The notes under the pieces are model-generated. The model had not been told where the DNA came from, made no database searches, and saw only the letters and a program-made list of their open reading frames with translations. The position numbers and the translations under genes are program-made. DNA of 64,000 bases, from positions 124,001 through 188,000 of the forward strand of contig NZ_NKHR01000005.1 of the NCBI RefSeq assembly GCF_014467285.1, given 5' to 3'. This DNA is from Xenorhabdus sp014467285. GTDB lineage: Bacteria; Pseudomonadota; Gammaproteobacteria; Enterobacterales; Enterobacteriaceae. Position 1 is the first letter of the stretch; each line of letters opens with the position of its first letter. This document shows, in pieces, positions 1 to 9,362 of the stretch.

Positions 1-343
1 GCGGGTTATCGTTCAGCAGACTTTGCAGACCATACAACGCAACCAACGTTTCCAGACGTTCTCCCACACCTGAAAGTGTCAGAGTTCTACCCTGCTGCTG
101 ACACTCTCCCTTTAAACGAACAAAAAGAGCCAGCCCGGTGGAATCCACATGATGAAGCAGGGAAACATCTATGTTATCGATCCCCTCCATCACTCGGTCT
201 TTTTGTTGCCACAAAGGAAGCAGGCTGTCACGATCCAATGTTCCTTTCAGAAACAGTGTATTCTCCGTTTTCTCCCAGCTCACTGTCTCCTGACTGGCCG
301 GTGCGTTACCGACTATACCGTTATCAAGAATATCCTGTTTCAT
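1..343 (-). CDS. mlaB: MlaB, STAS-domain subunit of the Mla phospholipid transporter (3' end cut by window edge)
   Basis: The reading frame opens with ATG at 343, one base beyond the mlaC stop, and runs off the left edge with no stop in 114 codons. The translation is a STAS domain with the segment VDSTGLALFVRLK around residues 65-77, the loop typical of MlaB and anti-sigma-factor antagonists. MlaB is the cytoplasmic subunit that binds the MlaF ATPase and stabilises the MlaFEDB inner-membrane complex. Position as the last gene of mlaFEDCB matches E. coli. The N-terminus is longer than the 97-residue E. coli protein. The true end lies outside the window. Confidence 0.88.
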   Translation of the reverse strand, partial: MKQDILDNGIVGNAPASQETVSWEKTENTLFLKGTLDRDSLLPLWQQKDRVMEGIDNIDVSLLHHVDSTGLALFVRLKGECQQQGRTLTLSGVGERLETLVALYGLQSLLNDNP

Positions 344-344
344 A

Positions 345-974
345 TCACTTTTTCTGTTCTAAAGTGATTGGCGCTTTCGCGCTGATAGACAATTGTTCAG
401 TCAGCCCATCAATACCTTTCTGACGCAGGATATCCGCCCACTCATTCTGTTTAGTGGTGATCATGCTCACGCCCTCAGCGATCATGTCGTAAGCCTGCCA
501 GTAACCTGTTTTACTGTTTTTACGCCATTGGAAATCCAAACGAATCGGCGGTTGCCCATTAGAATCAGTAATCGTGACACGGATTGCCACTATGGTCTTA
601 TCGCCCAATGGCTGCTCTGGTGCAATTTGGTAATTTTGCCCATGATACATAGCCAAAGCCTGACCATATGCCTGTTCCAGATAGGATTCAAACGCCTTGA
701 AATAAGCGTCACGCTGCTCAGGTGTCGCTTGTTTGTAATAAGGCCCCAACACCAGTGCGCCAGCATATTTTATTTGCACATAAGGCAACAATTCTTGGCG
801 CACAATTTGACGCAGGACTTCCGGGTTCGACTGAATCTGCGGTTGATCATTCTTCAAACGGGTAAACGTTTTTTCTGCCGCATCTTTCATCAATGCGTAG
901 GGATTAGTTTGATCCGTAGCGCTGGCCAATGGCGCAACCACAAGCAACGCAACCATGAGTAATCGCTTAAACAT
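345..974 (-). CDS. mlaC: MlaC, periplasmic phospholipid-binding shuttle
   Basis: A 209-residue protein with a Sec signal peptide (hydrophobic residues 5-18, probable cleavage after ASA). The mature part follows the MlaC (Ttg2D) family pattern. MlaC carries phospholipids across the periplasm between the outer-membrane MlaA-OmpC complex and the inner-membrane MlaFEDB complex, keeping the outer leaflet asymmetric. It lies 33 nt after mlaD, and its stop is one base from the mlaB start. Length matches the E. coli protein (211 residues). Confidence 0.95.
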   Translation of the reverse strand: MFKRLLMVALLVVAPLASATDQTNPYALMKDAAEKTFTRLKNDQPQIQSNPEVLRQIVRQELLPYVQIKYAGALVLGPYYKQATPEQRDAYFKAFESYLEQAYGQALAMYHGQNYQIAPEQPLGDKTIVAIRVTITDSNGQPPIRLDFQWRKNSKTGYWQAYDMIAEGVSMITTKQNEWADILRQKGIDGLTEQLSISAKAPITLEQKK

Positions 975-1007
975 AAGTATTATTTCTCCTAAGCAGTGGT
1001 TTACTGG

Positions 1008-1520
1008 TTAGTGTGCTTGTTCAGGTGTCGAAGCGGATTTTTCCTGATTTCCGCTACCGCTCTTATACAAGAACTGACCAATCAAATCTTCAAGTACCAT
1101 CGCTGGCTTGGTATCTTCAATCTTGTCTCCATCTTTCAACATGGAGGTTCCCAAATCAGGGTCATCAAAACCAATATTGAGTGCAATATATTGTTCACCC
1201 AACAACCCTGAAGTTCGGATAGAAAGCGAGCTGGTATTTGGTATGTTGTCGTATTGCGTGAAAATATCCAATTCAACTTGTGGTGTATAGGTTTTGTGAT
1301 CCAACCAGATTTTTTCCACACGGCCAATCACCACACCACCGACTTTCACCGGTGAACGCACTTTCAGGCCACCAATATTGTCAAAAGCGGCATAGACACG
1401 ATAAGTCGGCTGACTGCCGAAAGAACGGATATCCGCCACTTTCAGACATAAAAAAATGATTGCAGCCAACGCAATCAGGACAAAAGCCCCAACCCAAATT
1501 TCATTTTTCTTGTTTTGCAT
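1008..1520 (-). CDS. mlaD: MlaD, MCE-domain hexameric subunit of the Mla complex
   Basis: ATG at 1520 gives a 170-residue protein beginning MQNKKNEIWVG, as in E. coli MlaD. An upstream in-frame TTG at 1535 would add only five residues and is unlikely. One N-terminal transmembrane helix (about residues 8-26) is followed by an MCE domain (about 34-112) and a conserved helical region with VLEDLIGQFLY. MlaD forms a hexameric ring in the periplasm that receives lipid from MlaC and passes it to MlaE. The start lies inside the small gap after the mlaE stop at 1525, so translation is probably coupled. Confidence 0.95.
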   Translation of the reverse strand: MQNKKNEIWVGAFVLIALAAIIFLCLKVADIRSFGSQPTYRVYAAFDNIGGLKVRSPVKVGGVVIGRVEKIWLDHKTYTPQVELDIFTQYDNIPNTSSLSIRTSGLLGEQYIALNIGFDDPDLGTSMLKDGDKIEDTKPAMVLEDLIGQFLYKSGSGNQEKSASTPEQAH

Positions 1521-1524
1521 CAAC

Positions 1525-2313
1525 TTAGTTCCCAAACATCAGTGCTGTCAGCACAAAATCCAAACCCAATACCGCCAACGACGCATGAACTACTGTACGC
1601 GTTGTCGCCCTGCTGATCCCTTCCGACGTTGGGATAGCGTCATAACCATTGAACAGAGCAATCCACGTTACTGTGATGGCAAAAACGACACTTTTGAGAA
1701 AACAGTTCAGCAAGTCTTTTTGCCATTCCACCGCAGATTGCATGGACGACCAGAAAAAGCCTCCATCAATGCCTTTCCAATCCACGCCGACAATCGCGCC
1801 CCCTATGATCCCAACAGCGACAAAGATCAGAGACAACAAAGGCATACTGATAAAACCCGCCCAAAAACGTGGAGCAATCACTCGACGCAGTGGGTCAATA
1901 GCCATCATTTCCAGACTGGAAATTTGCTCCGTCGCTTTCATCAAACCAATTTCTGCGGTCAAAGCTGAACCCGCCCGCCCCGCAAACAACAGCGCCGTCA
2001 CCACAGGCCCTAATTCACGCAACAGTGAGAGCGCCACCATCATGCCAAGGCTGCCCTCGGCACTGAATGTGGTCAAAACCAGATAGCCCTGCAATGCCAG
2101 AACCATGCCGATAAACAGCCCTGAAACCACAATAATCAGCAAAGACTGAACACCCACGCTATAAAGTTGCTGACGCAAGAGTTTCCATTGTCTGGCAGGC
2201 TCCGGCTTACCAATAATTGCACTGAACAACATGAAACCCGCACGACCGAATGAAGCCGTAACCTCAATCATACGCCGGCCCAATGCTGCCAATGCTCGTG
2301 TTAACATCACCAT
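1525..2313 (-). CDS. mlaE: MlaE, permease subunit of the Mla phospholipid ABC transporter
   Basis: A 262-residue polytopic inner-membrane protein of the MlaE/TtgB permease family, with the conserved stretch LRELGPVVTALLFAGRAGSA and a C-terminus ending LDFVLTALMFGN, as in E. coli. Two ATGs lie close together (2313 and 2307). The second matches the E. coli N-terminus better, but spacing does not decide. Together with MlaF it forms the transporter core. Only four bases separate it from the mlaF stop. Confidence 0.95.
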   Translation of the reverse strand: MVMLTRALAALGRRMIEVTASFGRAGFMLFSAIIGKPEPARQWKLLRQQLYSVGVQSLLIIVVSGLFIGMVLALQGYLVLTTFSAEGSLGMMVALSLLRELGPVVTALLFAGRAGSALTAEIGLMKATEQISSLEMMAIDPLRRVIAPRFWAGFISMPLLSLIFVAVGIIGGAIVGVDWKGIDGGFFWSSMQSAVEWQKDLLNCFLKSVVFAITVTWIALFNGYDAIPTSEGISRATTRTVVHASLAVLGLDFVLTALMFGN

Positions 2314-2317
2314 TCCA

Positions 2318-3121
2318 TTATCCTAATAACTCAGTTTTGTAATCCCCAGCAGGGAAACGGAAAGGTACTGGCCCATCAGCGATACCATCCAGAAATTGCC
2401 GTACCCGCTGATCCTGATTCATTTTCAATTGTTCTGGTGTCCCTTCTGCGATCACTTTCCGTTCAGCCACAATATAGGCATAGTCAGCAATACTCAGTAC
2501 TTCAGGTACATCGTGGGAAACCACAACACACGTAACACCAAGTGCGTGATTCAGCTCATCGATCAGTTTCACCAGAACCCCCATCGTGATAGGGTCTTGA
2601 CCAACGAACGGTTCATCAAACATGATTAAATCAGGATCGAGTGCGATTGCCCTCGCCAGTGCCGCCCGCCTTGCCATGCCGCCAGACAATTCCGATGGCA
2701 TCAAGTACGCAGCACCACGCAGCCCTACCGCTTCCAATTTCATCATCACGGTTGTATGAATCAACGCTTCGGGTAATTGGGTATGTTCACGCAAAGGAAA
2801 AGCGACATTGTCAAAAACATTCAGATCAGTAAACAATGCACCTGACTGAAATAACATGCTCATTTTCTTGCGGGCAGCATAAAGGCGTGGACGGGACAAC
2901 GCTGGAATATTATCGCCATCAAACCAGATTTCGCCGCGTTCAGGGCGAATTTGCCCTCCAATCAGACGCAACAAAGTGGTTTTTCCTATACCGGAAGGCC
3001 CCATGATGGCGGTAATTTTTCCTTTCGGGACGGTCAGATTAATATCAGCAAAAATCGGGCGTTGACCTCGGGTGAAATACATACCGCAGATCTCAATTAG
3101 ATTTGCTGTTTGTTGACTCAT
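2318..3121 (-). CDS. mlaF: MlaF, ATPase subunit of the Mla phospholipid ABC transporter
   Basis: A 267-residue ABC ATPase. Walker A GPSGIGKTT is at residues 41-49, the signature LSGGM at 145-149, and Walker B LIMFDE at 165-170. Signature and Walker B have the form typical of the MlaF/Ttg2A family. It hydrolyses ATP to drive phospholipid movement between MlaC and the inner membrane. It is the first gene of mlaFEDCB and is transcribed divergently from yrbG. Confidence 0.96.
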   Translation of the reverse strand: MSQQTANLIEICGMYFTRGQRPIFADINLTVPKGKITAIMGPSGIGKTTLLRLIGGQIRPERGEIWFDGDNIPALSRPRLYAARKKMSMLFQSGALFTDLNVFDNVAFPLREHTQLPEALIHTTVMMKLEAVGLRGAAYLMPSELSGGMARRAALARAIALDPDLIMFDEPFVGQDPITMGVLVKLIDELNHALGVTCVVVSHDVPEVLSIADYAYIVAERKVIAEGTPEQLKMNQDQRVRQFLDGIADGPVPFRFPAGDYKTELLG

Positions 3122-3351
3122 TGTTGATAGCCCCTAACCGTTAATAGAACTGTCTTCATTACTTTATTTAAATAATCCATGACGCATACTACAAAAAAAT
3201 TGCCCAGTTTGCGTTAGCAAAATGGTGACAAATTTTACTTTTTATCTCTTGGCCGTCAGAATGTATAAGTCTAGCTGAATAAACATTTCATGTTTAGAAA
3301 TCAACCATTATTAGCATTATGCTCGGAATAAATCTTATTTAAGGCGCCCCC
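3122..3351. promoter_or_regulatory. Divergent intergenic region between mlaF and yrbG
   Basis: This 230-bp gap separates two outward-facing operons and must hold both promoters. The half nearer yrbG is AT-rich. I could not single out a -10/-35 pair or an operator with confidence. Confidence 0.4.
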
Positions 3352-4329
3352 ATGTTTCTGACTATTGTACTGCTCATTACCGGGTTGATTTTACTAGTAT
3401 ATGCTTCCGATAGATTGGTTTATGGTGCTGCGGTTTTTGCCCGTGCCATGAAGATCCCTCCATTTATTATTGGTCTGATCATTATAGGAATCGGAACCTC
3501 ACTGCCAGAACTCATGGTGTCTATTACAGCAATTTTAGACGGGCTGCCGGACATGGCCGTGGGCAATGCCATTGGTTCCAATATTACTAACCTGCTGCTG
3601 ATTACAGGTGCTGCGGCGTTCATCAGGCCAATCACAGTGAAATCCAATATCCTGCGCCAGGAAGTGCCACTGATGCTGGTGATCACTGCATTTGCCGGAT
3701 ATCTGTTATCTAACAGTTACCTAAGCCGTCTGGATGGTATCCTTTTGTTGCTTTCAGCCCTTTTCTTCATCGCCCTGATGATCAAAATGACCTCATTATC
3801 CCAGTCTGATGGCATGGATAGTTATACTCAGGAACGAAATGCGGAATTACCTGTCGAAGGCAACAAAGGCATTGCCCTGCTTTGGGTTGTTTTGGGTTTG
3901 ATTATTCTCCCTATTTCTACCCGTATGGTGATTGACAACGCAACCGTCATTGCGCGCATTTATGGAGTGAGTGAACTGGTCATCGGACTGACCATCCTTG
4001 CCGTGGGAACCAGCCTGCCTGAACTCGCCACTACGATTGCCGCAGCCATAAAAGGTGAGAATGATATGGCAATGGGAAGTATTATTGGCTCTAATGTATT
4101 CAATATCACCCTCGTTTTGGGTATTCCCGCCATACTTTCCCCCAGTGTTATTTCACCCGAAGCTTTTTCCCGGGACTTTTGGGTCATGATGGCAGCCAGT
4201 ATACTATTCACGGTATTCTGTCTGGGAAGAAAGCACCGATTGAACCGATTGAACGGCATCTTGTTATTGAGCTGTTTTATCACTTATTTTGTCGTACTTT
4301 TTGTTTCTAATTATTACGGTACTCATTAA
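3352..4329 (+). CDS. yrbG: YrbG, CaCA-family calcium/sodium antiporter
   Basis: A 325-residue membrane protein built of two homologous halves, each with the alpha-repeat signature GIGTSLPELMVS (about residues 46-57) or AVGTSLPELATT (about 217-228). This duplication is the hallmark of Na+/Ca2+ exchangers (CaCA superfamily). It probably moves Ca2+ out of the cell in exchange for Na+, although the physiological substrate of YrbG is not settled. It is the first gene of the run leading into kdsD, kdsC and the lpt genes, and the next start follows within 40 nt. Confidence 0.93.
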   Translation: MFLTIVLLITGLILLVYASDRLVYGAAVFARAMKIPPFIIGLIIIGIGTSLPELMVSITAILDGLPDMAVGNAIGSNITNLLLITGAAAFIRPITVKSNILRQEVPLMLVITAFAGYLLSNSYLSRLDGILLLLSALFFIALMIKMTSLSQSDGMDSYTQERNAELPVEGNKGIALLWVVLGLIILPISTRMVIDNATVIARIYGVSELVIGLTILAVGTSLPELATTIAAAIKGENDMAMGSIIGSNVFNITLVLGIPAILSPSVISPEAFSRDFWVMMAASILFTVFCLGRKHRLNRLNGILLLSCFITYFVVLFVSNYYGTH

Positions 4330-4364
4330 TTGCCGATTGAATGGGAAAAGAGTGGGAAATAGAA

Positions 4365-5333
4365 ATGCCTAAGATCGATTTTCAGCAAGCAGGTAAGAAA
4401 GTATTACACATCGAACTCGACGGACTGGCTGGTCTGGAACAATATATCAATGACGATTTCAGTCAGGCCTGTGAATTGATGTTTGGTTGTGAGGGAAAAG
4501 TCATTGTCATGGGAATGGGCAAATCCGGCCACATTGGGCGGAAAATCGCTGCAACATTTGCCAGTACCGGCACGCCTTCTTTCTTTGTCCATCCCGGCGA
4601 GGCCAGCCACGGCGATCTTGGTATGGTAACATCAAAAGATATCGTTCTGGCAATTTCCAATTCAGGTGAATCAAATGAAATTCTGGCGTTGATTCCTGTT
4701 CTCAAGCGACAAAAAGTTCCGCTAATCTGCATGACAAATAACTATATCAGTAGCATGGGAAAAGCCGCTGATGTCCATTTATGTATTAAAACGCCACAAG
4801 AAGCCTGCCCGTTGGGACTTGCACCAACCACCAGCACGACAGCCACGCTTGTCATGGGAGATGCTTTGGCCGTTGCCCTCTTACAAGCCCGTGGTTTTAC
4901 TGCCGAAGATTTTGCACTTTCCCACCCGGGTGGCGCACTGGGACGCAAACTTCTGTTACTGGCGAGTGATTTAATGACCACAGGTGATGACATTCCCCGT
5001 GTTCCGCGTACAGCAACATTGCGTGAAGCTTTGGTGGAAATCACACGCAAAAAGCTAGGTATGACAGTTATTTGCGATGCAGACATGCAGATCAACGGAA
5101 TTTTTACTGATGGCGATTTACGCCGGGTTTTCGATATGGGAATCGATTTAAACCATGCGAAAATCTCTGATGTGATGACTTCCGGAGGCATCCGCATCAA
5201 ACCCAATGCCCTGGCCGTTGATGCGCTAAATCTGATGCAATCACGCCACATTACGTCCCTGTTGGTTACAGAAGGAGACAAATTGCTTGGTGTATTACAT
5301 ATGCACGACCTTTTACAGGCCGGAGTCGTATAA
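4365..5333 (+). CDS. kdsD: KdsD, D-arabinose-5-phosphate isomerase
   Basis: It converts D-ribulose 5-phosphate to D-arabinose 5-phosphate, the first committed step towards Kdo of the LPS inner core. An N-terminal SIS sugar-isomerase domain (with GMGKSGHIGRK and the sugar-binding ISNSGES) is followed by tandem CBS domains over the last 120 residues, ending LGVLHMHDLLQAGVV as in E. coli. Start: ATG at 4365 (322 residues) has a purine-rich stretch upstream. An in-frame ATG at 4341 (330 residues, close to the 328 of E. coli) has no ribosome-binding site I can see. Both are possible. kdsC follows 28 nt later. Confidence 0.94.
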   Translation: MPKIDFQQAGKKVLHIELDGLAGLEQYINDDFSQACELMFGCEGKVIVMGMGKSGHIGRKIAATFASTGTPSFFVHPGEASHGDLGMVTSKDIVLAISNSGESNEILALIPVLKRQKVPLICMTNNYISSMGKAADVHLCIKTPQEACPLGLAPTTSTTATLVMGDALAVALLQARGFTAEDFALSHPGGALGRKLLLLASDLMTTGDDIPRVPRTATLREALVEITRKKLGMTVICDADMQINGIFTDGDLRRVFDMGIDLNHAKISDVMTSGGIRIKPNALAVDALNLMQSRHITSLLVTEGDKLLGVLHMHDLLQAGVV

Positions 5334-5361
5334 ATAGTATAAACCTTAAGAGAATCCCTTA

Positions 5362-5925
5362 ATGAATCAAAAAGAGTCTCTGGACACCTGCTATGGTCCG
5401 GTTAACAAAAATATTATCGAAAAAGCCAGTAAAATTCGTCTTCTGATTTGTGATGTTGATGGCGTCATGTCTGATGGGCTGATCTACATGGGGAACCAAG
5501 GGGAAGAGCTGAAAGCATTTAATGTTCGTGATGGTTATGGCATCCGTTGTTTAATCACTTCGGGCATTGAAGTTGCGATTATTACCGGCCGCAAGGCAAA
5601 ATTGCTGGAAGATCGCGCAAAAACATTAGGCATTACACATCTTTACCAAGGCCAAAACGATAAGCTTTTGGCGTATCAAGAACTGTTGGATAAACTAGCG
5701 TTACAGCCAGATCAAGTTGCCTATATTGGTGACGACCTTATTGACTGGCCCGTCATGGCACAGGTTGGATTATCTGCTGCGGTTGCTGATGCCCATCCAC
5801 TGCTGTTGCCGAAGGCAGATTACGTGACCCGGATTGCGGGTGGTCGTGGTGCAGTCAGGGAACTTTGTGATTTGGTGCTCTTCGCTCAAAATAAGCTGGA
5901 AGGCGCCAAAGGATTATCCATATAA
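5362..5925 (+). CDS. kdsC: KdsC, 3-deoxy-D-manno-octulosonate 8-phosphate phosphatase
   Basis: A 187-residue cap-less HAD phosphatase. The nucleophile motif DVDGVMSDG starts at residue 31 (Asp31 nucleophile, Asp33 acid/base), with motif II IITGRK and the metal-binding GDDLIDWPVM further on. It hydrolyses Kdo 8-phosphate to Kdo. Placement between kdsD and lptC matches E. coli, grouping Kdo synthesis with LPS export. Confidence 0.96.
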   Translation: MNQKESLDTCYGPVNKNIIEKASKIRLLICDVDGVMSDGLIYMGNQGEELKAFNVRDGYGIRCLITSGIEVAIITGRKAKLLEDRAKTLGITHLYQGQNDKLLAYQELLDKLALQPDQVAYIGDDLIDWPVMAQVGLSAAVADAHPLLLPKADYVTRIAGGRGAVRELCDLVLFAQNKLEGAKGLSI

Positions 5926-5943
5926 ACTAAAATTGAAAAAAGA

Positions 5944-6537
5944 ATGAGCAAAATTCAATCCTGGCTGATTGCAATACTGATATTGATCGCGCTTGCGTTG
6001 ATTGGCTGGAATTTATCTAATGTAAATGATGATACATCATCCGCCATTGTGGATGACGGTCATCCCACTTATCAAACCCAAAAAGCCATTACTTTCGTCT
6101 ACGATCCAGAAGGAAAGTTGGTTTACAAACTGGTCTCCGACGATGTTAAAAACTATGCGGAAACGAAACTGACTTGGTTTACCAAGCCCGTATTGACAAC
6201 ATTTGATCCGAATAGCATCCCTGGAACCCCAATCCCTACATGGACAGTACGTTCCAACCAAGCCAAACTAACCAATGATAAAATGCTCTACCTGTATGGG
6301 GATGTCCAAGTGGATAGCCTGTCCGATGCGTCACAACTGCAACGGATCACAACAGACAATGCGACCGTCAATCTCACAACCCAAGATGTCGCATCTGATG
6401 ACCAAGCCACCCTTATTGGCATTGATATAAAGTCTGTTGGCATGAAAATGCGCGGCAATCTGCGAAACAAAACTGCTGAATTGATTGAAAAGGTGACCAC
6501 TCGTTATGAGATTCCACATGAACAACCTAATCCGTAA
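5944..6537 (+). CDS. lptC: LptC, bitopic LPS-transport protein
   Basis: A 197-residue protein with one N-terminal membrane helix (about residues 7-25) and a periplasmic beta-jellyroll domain. It joins LptB2FG in the inner membrane and hands LPS to the LptA bridge. It begins 18 nt after kdsC, and its end overlaps the lptA start by 32 nt, as in E. coli, implying coupled translation. Confidence 0.94.
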   Translation: MSKIQSWLIAILILIALALIGWNLSNVNDDTSSAIVDDGHPTYQTQKAITFVYDPEGKLVYKLVSDDVKNYAETKLTWFTKPVLTTFDPNSIPGTPIPTWTVRSNQAKLTNDKMLYLYGDVQVDSLSDASQLQRITTDNATVNLTTQDVASDDQATLIGIDIKSVGMKMRGNLRNKTAELIEKVTTRYEIPHEQPNP

Positions 6538-7087
6538 TACCGTTATTGCCAGTACGCTTTTTGCAGCGAGCCTGCCTGTACTGGCCTTGAAAGATGATAC
6601 GAAAAAGCCTATTACCATTGACTCAGCGAGACAGTCGCTGGATTTAACGGGTAACGTTGCCACATTTACGGACAGCGTTGTTGTCAAACAAGGCTCGATC
6701 GATATTCATGCAGATAAAGTCGTTGTCACCCGTCCAGAAGGGGATTCGAATAAGACGGTCATTGAAGCCTTCGGCAACCCAGCGACTTTCTACCAATTGC
6801 AGGATGACGGTAAGCCCATCAAGGGGCATGCCTCAAAGATGCGCTATGAGATGGACAATGAGCTGGTTACCCTGACAGGTAATGCCTATCTTGAACAACT
6901 GGACAGTAATATCAAGGGCGATAAAATCACCTATCTGGTACCAACACAACAAATGGAAGCCTTTAGTGATAAAGGTAAACGTGTTACCACCGTCCTGTTA
7001 CCTGCTCAGCTACAGGAAAAAGGCCCGGGTGCTGATGTTCAAAAAACTGATGTTCAAAAAACTGAACTTCAAAAAAAGAGTAAATAA
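6506..7087 (+). CDS. lptA: LptA, periplasmic LPS bridge protein
   Basis: A 193-residue protein with a signal peptide (cleavage expected near VLA in the first 28 residues) and an OstA-like beta-jellyroll containing the conserved VVVTRP and GNAYLEQLDSNIKGDKITYL regions. LptA oligomers form the bridge that carries LPS from LptC to LptD. The start lies inside lptC. The C-terminal tail is unusual: residues about 177-191 are three consecutive five-residue units (DVQKT, DVQKT, ELQKK) encoded by a 15-nt tandem repeat, in a region that is variable and disordered in LptA proteins. Confidence 0.95.
   Translation: MRFHMNNLIRNTVIASTLFAASLPVLALKDDTKKPITIDSARQSLDLTGNVATFTDSVVVKQGSIDIHADKVVVTRPEGDSNKTVIEAFGNPATFYQLQDDGKPIKGHASKMRYEMDNELVTLTGNAYLEQLDSNIKGDKITYLVPTQQMEAFSDKGKRVTTVLLPAQLQEKGPGADVQKTDVQKTELQKKSK
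7034..7078 (+). repeat. 15-nt tandem repeat (three units) in the 3' end of lptA
   Basis: Units at 7034-7048 and 7049-7063 are identical (gatgttcaaaaaact). The third (7064-7078, gaacttcaaaaaaag) has diverged. The period is a multiple of three, so changes in copy number leave the frame intact. Confidence 0.9.
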
Positions 7088-7093
7088 CGGCAT

Positions 7094-7819
7094 ATGGCAA
7101 TACTAAACGCAGAAAATCTGGCTAAGGCCTATAAAGGCCGTAAGGTCGTTGAAAACGTCAGCCTAAAAGTGAATTCAGGGGAAATTGTTGGCTTACTTGG
7201 CCCCAATGGCGCAGGTAAAACCACCACTTTCTACATGGTAGTCGGCATTGTTCCACGTGATACCGGCACCATTACGATTGATGAAGAAGACATCAGCCTG
7301 ATGCCGTTACATGAACGCGCCCGTCGTGGGATAGGCTATTTACCGCAAGAGCCCTCTATTTTTCGTCGTCTGAGCGTATTAGACAATTTGATGGCTGTCC
7401 TTGAGATCCGCAAAGACTTAAACCAAGAACAACGAAAAGCGCGCGCAAAAGAGTTGATGGAAGAATTTCACATCGCTCATCTGAGTGATAACCTTGGGCA
7501 ATCACTTTCTGGTGGCGAACGTCGCCGTGTAGAAATTGCCCGAGCGCTGGCCGCCAATCCCAAATTCATCCTATTGGATGAGCCTTTCGCGGGTGTTGAC
7601 CCAATTTCCGTACTGGATATTAAAAAGATCATTCAACACCTGCGGGATTGCGGTCTGGGTGTCCTGATTACCGATCATAATGTCCGTGAAACACTGGATG
7701 TTTGCGAGCGGGCTTATATCGTTAGTCAAGGCAACTTGATTGCCCACGGAACACCTGATGAAATCCTGAGTAACGAACAGGTCAAACGCGTCTATCTGGG
7801 TGAAGGCTTCCGCCTTTAA
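7094..7819 (+). CDS. lptB: LptB, ATPase of the LPS export machine
   Basis: A 241-residue ABC ATPase with Walker A GPNGAGKTT (36-44), Q-loop within YLPQEPS, signature LSGGE (138-142), Walker B FILLDE (158-163) and switch histidine His195. As a dimer with LptF and LptG (encoded elsewhere) it powers extraction of LPS from the inner membrane. It starts six bases after the lptA stop. Confidence 0.96.
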   Translation: MAILNAENLAKAYKGRKVVENVSLKVNSGEIVGLLGPNGAGKTTTFYMVVGIVPRDTGTITIDEEDISLMPLHERARRGIGYLPQEPSIFRRLSVLDNLMAVLEIRKDLNQEQRKARAKELMEEFHIAHLSDNLGQSLSGGERRRVEIARALAANPKFILLDEPFAGVDPISVLDIKKIIQHLRDCGLGVLITDHNVRETLDVCERAYIVSQGNLIAHGTPDEILSNEQVKRVYLGEGFRL

Positions 7820-7893
7820 TCCTCATTCTTCTGTCAGTCAGACGCAATGCAGGGAATCATTCAAGCTAGATTTAAGGAGAAAGTAGTAACGCT

Positions 7894-9339
7894 ATGAAGC
7901 AAAGTTTGCAACTCAGGCTCAGTCAACAATTGGCGATGACGCCCCAGCTCCAGCAAGCTATCCGTTTGTTGCAACTTTCTACGCTTGAACTTCAGCAAGA
8001 GATCCAGCAAGCGTTGGAAACCAACCCGCTGCTTGAACAAGATGATCTGCATCAGGAAGTGGATAGCCAAGAGCTTCCTGACGCTGATTTTGAAACAGCA
8101 GCGATGGATACCCGCGAAGCACTTGAACAGAAAAATATGCCTGAAGAGCTGCCATTGGATACCAGTTGGGATGAGATTTACTCCGCTGGCACGCCTTCAG
8201 GGACCAGCAGTGACTACAATGCGGATGATTTTCCCATGTATCAGGGAGAAACCACCCAGACACTGCAAGATTATCTGATGTGGCAGGCAGATTTGACGCC
8301 GTTTACCGAAACGGATTCCGCCATTGCCACTTCGATTATTGATGCGATTGATGATACTGGTTACCTGACCGTCCCAACTGACGAAATTCTTACCGGCATG
8401 GGTGATGATGAACTCACTCTGGAAGAGGTTGAAACCGTTCTCAAGCGCATACAGCATTTTGATCCCATTGGCGTTGCTGCCCGTGATTTACGTGAATGCC
8501 TGCTTATCCAACTTTCAATGCTGCCGTCAGAGACGCCTCACTTAAACGACGCCAAACTTGTTGTCAGCAACTACCTTGAATTGCTTGGCAACCGGGATTT
8601 CCGTAATTTATTACGTCAGAGCAAATTAAAAGAGAGCACCCTAAAAGAGGCAATTGATATCATTCAATCTCTGGAGCCGAAACCGGGACTGGCAGTCAAC
8701 ACCGGTGAATCCGAGTATGTTATTCCTGATGTATTGGTGCAGAAAGAAAATGAAAGCTGGCAAGTCAGGCTAAATACCGATAGCATCCCCCGTCTGCGCA
8801 TCAACCAACATTACGCAGCACTGGGGCAACGGGCCCACAATGAGCGTGATAGCCTATTCATTCGCAATAACTTGCAAGAGGCCAAGTGGCTGATAAAAAG
8901 CCTCGAAAGTCGCAATGAGACATTATTGAAAGTCGCAAGCAGTATTGTCGAACGGCAACAAGACTTTTTTGAATATGGTGAGGAACACATGAAACCGCTG
9001 GTACTGGCTGATATCGCCTACCAGGTTGACATGCATGAATCCACCATTTCCCGTGTGACGACACAGAAATATCTGTATAGCCCACGAGGAATTTTTGAAC
9101 TTAAATATTTTTTCTCCAGTCACGTCAACACCGATAGCGGGGGCGAAGCTTCTTCTACCGCAATACGTGCTCTGGTGAAAAAACTGGTCGCGGCAGAAAA
9201 CCCGGCCAAGCCTCTGAGTGACAGTAAATTAACCAGTATACTGGCTGAACAAGGCATTCAAGTGGCGCGGCGAACTGTCGCAAAATATAGAGAGTCGTTA
9301 TCCATCCCGCCTTCAAACCAACGCAAAAAGCTGGTTTGA
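7894..9339 (+). CDS. rpoN: RpoN, RNA polymerase sigma-54 factor
   Basis: 481 residues. Region I at the N-terminus is rich in Gln and Leu (MKQSLQLRLSQQLAMTPQLQ), an acidic region II follows, and the C-terminal RpoN box reads ARRTVAKYRESL before the terminal KKLV. It directs RNA polymerase to -24/-12 promoters that need enhancer-binding ATPases. The upstream aaggagaaag is a good ribosome-binding site. Genes after it (hpf, ptsN, rapZ, ptsO) form the conserved rpoN operon. Confidence 0.96.
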   Translation: MKQSLQLRLSQQLAMTPQLQQAIRLLQLSTLELQQEIQQALETNPLLEQDDLHQEVDSQELPDADFETAAMDTREALEQKNMPEELPLDTSWDEIYSAGTPSGTSSDYNADDFPMYQGETTQTLQDYLMWQADLTPFTETDSAIATSIIDAIDDTGYLTVPTDEILTGMGDDELTLEEVETVLKRIQHFDPIGVAARDLRECLLIQLSMLPSETPHLNDAKLVVSNYLELLGNRDFRNLLRQSKLKESTLKEAIDIIQSLEPKPGLAVNTGESEYVIPDVLVQKENESWQVRLNTDSIPRLRINQHYAALGQRAHNERDSLFIRNNLQEAKWLIKSLESRNETLLKVASSIVERQQDFFEYGEEHMKPLVLADIAYQVDMHESTISRVTTQKYLYSPRGIFELKYFFSSHVNTDSGGEASSTAIRALVKKLVAAENPAKPLSDSKLTSILAEQGIQVARRTVAKYRESLSIPPSNQRKKLV

Positions 9340-9362
9340 ACAACACAGAGAAGGAAAACACT

